Assembly (NCBI GenBank): GCA_027621895.1
Contig: JAQCAK010000045.1
Coordinates: 1 to 9,491, forward strand
Length of the DNA stretch: 9,491 bases
Source of the DNA: Pseudomonadota bacterium
GTDB lineage: Bacteria; Pseudomonadota; Gammaproteobacteria; Pseudomonadales; Azotimanducaceae
Reading direction: 5' to 3'
Position 1 is the first letter of the stretch, and every line of letters starts with the position of its first letter. The translations under genes and the position numbers were made by a program. The notes under the pieces are model-generated. The model searched no databases and was not told the origin of the DNA. It saw only the letters and a list, made by a program, of their open reading frames with translations. Positions 6,922-9,491 of this stretch are shown piece after piece.

Positions 6922-8247
6922 TCAATCTGACGATGTCAGGTCTTGCTGCTGTTCATCAAGAAGTTCGTTGATGCTGCCAAGACTGCGCCAGAGGATGAGC
7001 GCAGCCACTGGGCACAGTATTGCCGCGCAGAGCGCGATGGACTTTCCGATCGCCGCGTCATAGCCAAATACATAGTCTGTGGCGAGTGCGATGACAGTCG
7101 GCCCGAGTCCCAGCCCGATCAGGTTGGCAGTCAGCAGGTAAAGCGCCATCACCTGGCCGCGCATCTGGTTGGGGGTCATGAGTTGTAAAGCGCCACCGGT
7201 GATTCCACCCTGGAAGGCAGAGAAAAAAATGGCCAGGGACATGAATATCATGGCGAGGCGGTCGTCGGAAACAAAACCCAGCGCGATGGCGCAGGGTGTC
7301 ATGGCGACCATGCTGAACAGGATAACTTTCAGGTAAGCGTCCTTGATGCCCCGGCTCATCATTTGATCCGCGACCGTGCCGGCCAGCAGCAGGCCTGCTG
7401 AACCGGCGCCAATCATGATCAGGCCGAAAACCCATCCTGCCTGGGGTCGTGAGTAGTCAAACAGGCGGATGAAGTAAGTGGGTCCCCACAGGTTCAGGGC
7501 ATACACCACCATGATAAAAACGGAAATTCCAACGATGTGGCCTGCGTAAGCACGACGACGATCCAGAATGTACCTGACGACATCCCGCAGCGGTGGGTCG
7601 GCGATGTCGTCGGACACGCCTTTTCTTTCAGGTTCCCTCACGGTCAGCGCGACCAGTGCCGCGACAAAAAGCCCGGGAAGGCCAACGATAAAGAAGGTCA
7701 GCTGCCAGCCCTCCATTTCGCCCAGAAAGGGCAGCACGATCTGGTCCATATTCTCGACATAACCGACGACGGCACCACCGACCATGTAGGCGAATCCTGA
7801 CCCCAGGGTGACGCCGATCATGTACACGGACAGTGCTCGTCCCAGCAGTGTTTTCGGGAAGTAATCGGTGATCATCGAGTAGGCTGCGGGTCCGAGGGTG
7901 GCCTCACCGACACCAACACCGACCCGCGCGGCAAACAGCGTCCAGTAGCTGTGGGCCAGCCCACAGACTGCTGTCATAAAACTCCAGACTGCGATACCGA
8001 TCGAGATCAGGTTTCGTCGATTTCCCAGGTCTGCGATGCGTGCAAGGGGCAGGCCCATCGCCGCGTAAAACAGCGAAAACGCCAGCCCTGCCAGGAGGCT
8101 GTACTGGGTATCGGATATCTCAAAGCTGGCGCGAATGGGGCCGACCAGCAGCCCCATGATCATTCGATCCAGGAAGGAGAACATCTGCGCAATGAGCAGA
8201 ACGATAACCACATACCAGGCATAGGCGAGGCTGGGCTTCTGGCTCAT
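6922..8247 (-). CDS. MFS transporter, Spinster-like family
   Basis: Inner-membrane secondary transporter of 441 residues, normal length for a 12-helix MFS protein. Helix 1 is near residues 10-32 and contains FSFLDRMIMGLL, matching the (N/F)xxDRxI pattern of Spinster-like members. The motif A loop is at 66-78 (GLPLARIADLGNRR), RVGVGVGEATLGP follows at 108-120 and SMITDYFP at 124-131. A charged central loop lies near 203-235, TPNQMRGQVMALY is at 358-370, and the polar C-tail is rich in Gln, Asp and Ser. The ATG at 8247 is 6 nt after the stop of the upstream methyltransferase gene; no strong ribosome-binding site precedes it, so translational coupling is likely. Spinster-like proteins in proteobacteria are often annotated as sugar, organic acid or xenobiotic transporters, and the substrate here is unknown. 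It ends in TGA, tail-to-tail with gdhB. Confidence 0.93.
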   Translation of the reverse strand: MSQKPSLAYAWYVVIVLLIAQMFSFLDRMIMGLLVGPIRASFEISDTQYSLLAGLAFSLFYAAMGLPLARIADLGNRRNLISIGIAVWSFMTAVCGLAHSYWTLFAARVGVGVGEATLGPAAYSMITDYFPKTLLGRALSVYMIGVTLGSGFAYMVGGAVVGYVENMDQIVLPFLGEMEGWQLTFFIVGLPGLFVAALVALTVREPERKGVSDDIADPPLRDVVRYILDRRRAYAGHIVGISVFIMVVYALNLWGPTYFIRLFDYSRPQAGWVFGLIMIGAGSAGLLLAGTVADQMMSRGIKDAYLKVILFSMVAMTPCAIALGFVSDDRLAMIFMSLAIFFSAFQGGITGGALQLMTPNQMRGQVMALYLLTANLIGLGLGPTVIALATDYVFGYDAAIGKSIALCAAILCPVAALILWRSLGSINELLDEQQQDLTSSD

Positions 8248-8253
8248 CGGAAG

Positions 8254-9276
8254 TCAGCCGGCGACAAGATCGCGACCTGCCACCATGTTGCGCAGCTTGC
8301 CGAAGGCGACCTCGCGGGTCAGGTACTTCATCCCGCAATCAGGCGCAACCACGATGCGTTCGGCCGGCAGAAATGCCAGGGCAGCCTGGATTCTTTCGGC
8401 GACGATCTCGGGCGTTTCGATGGTGGTATCGCGCAGGTCGATCACGCCAACATGTACGCGCTTTGTTGGCAGTCCCTGGAGAATATCCAGCTTCAACCGG
8501 GGCTGGGCGCATTCGATGGAAATCTCGTCTGCAGTACAGGCGTCCAGTTCATCCAGAAATGCATAGCCGTCGGGCTTGTCCGCTACATGCTTGCCGTAAC
8601 CAAAGCAGACATGCAGCACCGTGGTGCCGGTTGCACCTTCAAGTGCCTTGTCGATGGCCTCAACCGCGTATTCCCGCGCAGCTTCAGGTCGGGCCTGAAC
8701 GTAGGGTTCGTCGAGCTGAATGATATCGATCCCGGCAGCGAACAGGTCTTTCATTTCCTCATTCACAGCAGCCGCGTAGGCCATCGCCAGAGATCCATCA
8801 TCGGGGTAATAGTCGTTCTGGGCCTGCTGAGTCATGGTGAAAGGACCCGGCAAAGTCAGTTTGATCGGCCTGTCCGTATGGGCCCTCAGGAACTCGACAA
8901 ACTGGACTTCCACTGGTGCAGCGCGACGAATCTCTCCGGAGACCCTGGGGACCGGCACGGCCTTGCCGGTTCGGTCGATGGCCTCGCCCGGGTTGTCCAG
9001 GTCGATCCCGGACAGGGCATTGGCGAAGCGGTTGGAGTAACTCTCGCGGCGCATTTCTCCATCAGTCACGATATCCACACCCGCCAGGTGCTGGTCGTCC
9101 AGGGCGATGCGGGTGGCGTCATTCTGGGCTTCCTCGAGGTACGGGGCCTCGACACGCCATAAATCATTCAGGACAACGCGGGGCGGTAGTTTCTGACCGA
9201 GACGGGACTTGTCTATCAGCCAGTCCGGCTGGGCATAGCTGCCAACCAGGCTGGTTGGCAGGTTTCTGAGCTTCAT
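8254..9276 (-). CDS. Stand-alone MetE C-terminal-type (cobalamin-independent methionine synthase II family) methyltransferase
   Basis: 340-residue TIM-barrel zinc enzyme equivalent to only the C-terminal catalytic half of MetE (full MetE is about 750 residues). The four zinc ligands of the family can be placed: His222 and Cys224 in LHVCFGYG, Glu255 in SIECAQPR and Cys314 in APDCGMKY. Other family motifs are SLVGSYAQP near the N-terminus, DGEMRRESY, LPGPFTM, IIQLDEP and DLRDTTIETPE. The start at 9276 is chosen because AGGAGGG lies 4 nt upstream; a TTG at 9318 would add 14 residues unlike the family. It is the first gene of a likely operon with the MFS transporter. The N-terminal half that helps full MetE use polyglutamyl methyl-tetrahydrofolate is absent, so the methyl donor, and even whether homocysteine is the acceptor, is uncertain. 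Relatives of this fold also include epoxyalkane:coenzyme M transferase. Confidence 0.9.
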   Translation of the reverse strand: MKLRNLPTSLVGSYAQPDWLIDKSRLGQKLPPRVVLNDLWRVEAPYLEEAQNDATRIALDDQHLAGVDIVTDGEMRRESYSNRFANALSGIDLDNPGEAIDRTGKAVPVPRVSGEIRRAAPVEVQFVEFLRAHTDRPIKLTLPGPFTMTQQAQNDYYPDDGSLAMAYAAAVNEEMKDLFAAGIDIIQLDEPYVQARPEAAREYAVEAIDKALEGATGTTVLHVCFGYGKHVADKPDGYAFLDELDACTADEISIECAQPRLKLDILQGLPTKRVHVGVIDLRDTTIETPEIVAERIQAALAFLPAERIVVAPDCGMKYLTREVAFGKLRNMVAGRDLVAG

Positions 9277-9280
9277 CTTT

Positions 9281-9287
9281 CCCTCCT
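9281..9287 (-). promoter_or_regulatory. Ribosome-binding site of the MetE-like gene
   Basis: On the minus strand AGGAGGG precedes the ATG at 9276 by 4 nt (AAAG). It is the strongest ribosome-binding site in the window and decides the start of the MetE-like protein. Confidence 0.8.
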
Positions 9288-9312
9288 CGATGCCGCTGTG
9301 TGTTTGCTGGTT

Positions 9313-9346
9313 CGTCAAGCTATCTTACAAAAACCGGTTGCGTCAA
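9313..9346 (-). promoter_or_regulatory. Candidate promoter/operator region of the MetE-like/MFS unit
   Basis: On the minus strand TTGACG (9346-9341) could be a -35 box; the best -10 candidates (TAGCTT at 18 nt, ATAGCT at 17 nt) are poor. A second TTGACG lies at 9318-9313, 28 nt downstream, and the two copies share the longer pattern TTGACG(C)AACC. They could be a repeated operator. Both readings are weak. Confidence 0.25.
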
Positions 9347-9474
9347 CAACTCGTTGTGCTTCTCTGAAACTCACAGGGTCGAGTCCCGACTGGCTGCAGA
9401 GGTCTGGTCCTCTCGAGGGTGATTTTTTCTGGAGACATCTGATGCAGTTAATGTAGGATAATCAATCAAGTTAT

Positions 9475-9480
9475 TTGACA
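9475..9480 (+). promoter_or_regulatory. Consensus -35 hexamer at the window edge
   Basis: TTGACA on the plus strand, 11 nt before the end of the window in an AT-richer stretch. Its -10 partner would fall past the window end, so it may be the promoter of a divergent gene outside the window. A perfect hexamer alone is weak evidence. Confidence 0.2.
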
Positions 9481-9491
9481 GAAATGCCGTG

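Noticed and set aside
7951..9162. 403-codon plus-strand open frame spanning the MFS and MetE-like genes
   Set aside because: It lies antisense to two clear protein families across their junction; its product is rich in His, Gln and Gly with no recognisable domain, typical of a GC-rich antisense shadow.
9376..9390. GGGTCGAGTCCC resembling a tRNA T-arm
   Set aside because: The loop is one base short, the stem does not extend properly, and no acceptor, D or anticodon arm can be built around it.

Overview
The window is about 56% GC and reads as the chromosome of a Gammaproteobacterium, probably marine or free-living. This rests on the large proteobacterial GdhB-type glutamate dehydrogenase, the catalase-peroxidase and the Spinster-like MFS transporter. 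No 16S or other marker gene is present, so the assignment is an inference. There are no RNA genes, insertion sequences, CRISPR arrays or phage genes.

Layout: (1) <1-1943 (+), the 3' nine-tenths of katG, a bifunctional catalase-peroxidase. Its start lies outside the window and every catalytic residue I could place is present. (2) 1944-2124, a gap with a 12-bp hairpin just after the katG stop and a good ribosome-binding site for the next gene. (3) 2125-6907 (+), a full-length gene for the ~1,590-residue NAD-dependent glutamate dehydrogenase (GdhB/Bac_GDH family). It is interrupted three times: one extra base near 2621-2630, then two in-frame TAG codons (4832 and 5147), each where the family has a conserved Trp. 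Otherwise the protein is collinear with the family from end to end. (4) 6922-9276 (-), a convergent two-gene unit: a stand-alone MetE C-terminal-type zinc methyltransferase (first gene) and an MFS transporter of the Spinster-like type, with 6 nt between them. (5) 9277-9491, the AT-richer upstream region of that unit, with weak promoter-like elements.

How the genes relate: KatG (peroxide detoxification) and GdhB (glutamate to 2-oxoglutarate) are co-directional but show no functional link and are separated by a hairpin. The MetE-like/MFS pair looks co-transcribed and may handle a methylated or sulfur-containing compound, but its substrate cannot be read from the sequence.

The most notable feature is the broken glutamate dehydrogenase. 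Either it is a very recent pseudogene, or the sequence has errors, or (least likely, but testable) amber codons are read through at Trp positions. In this window the three in-frame TAGs are all in this gene (two internal, one terminal), while the other three genes end in TGA.
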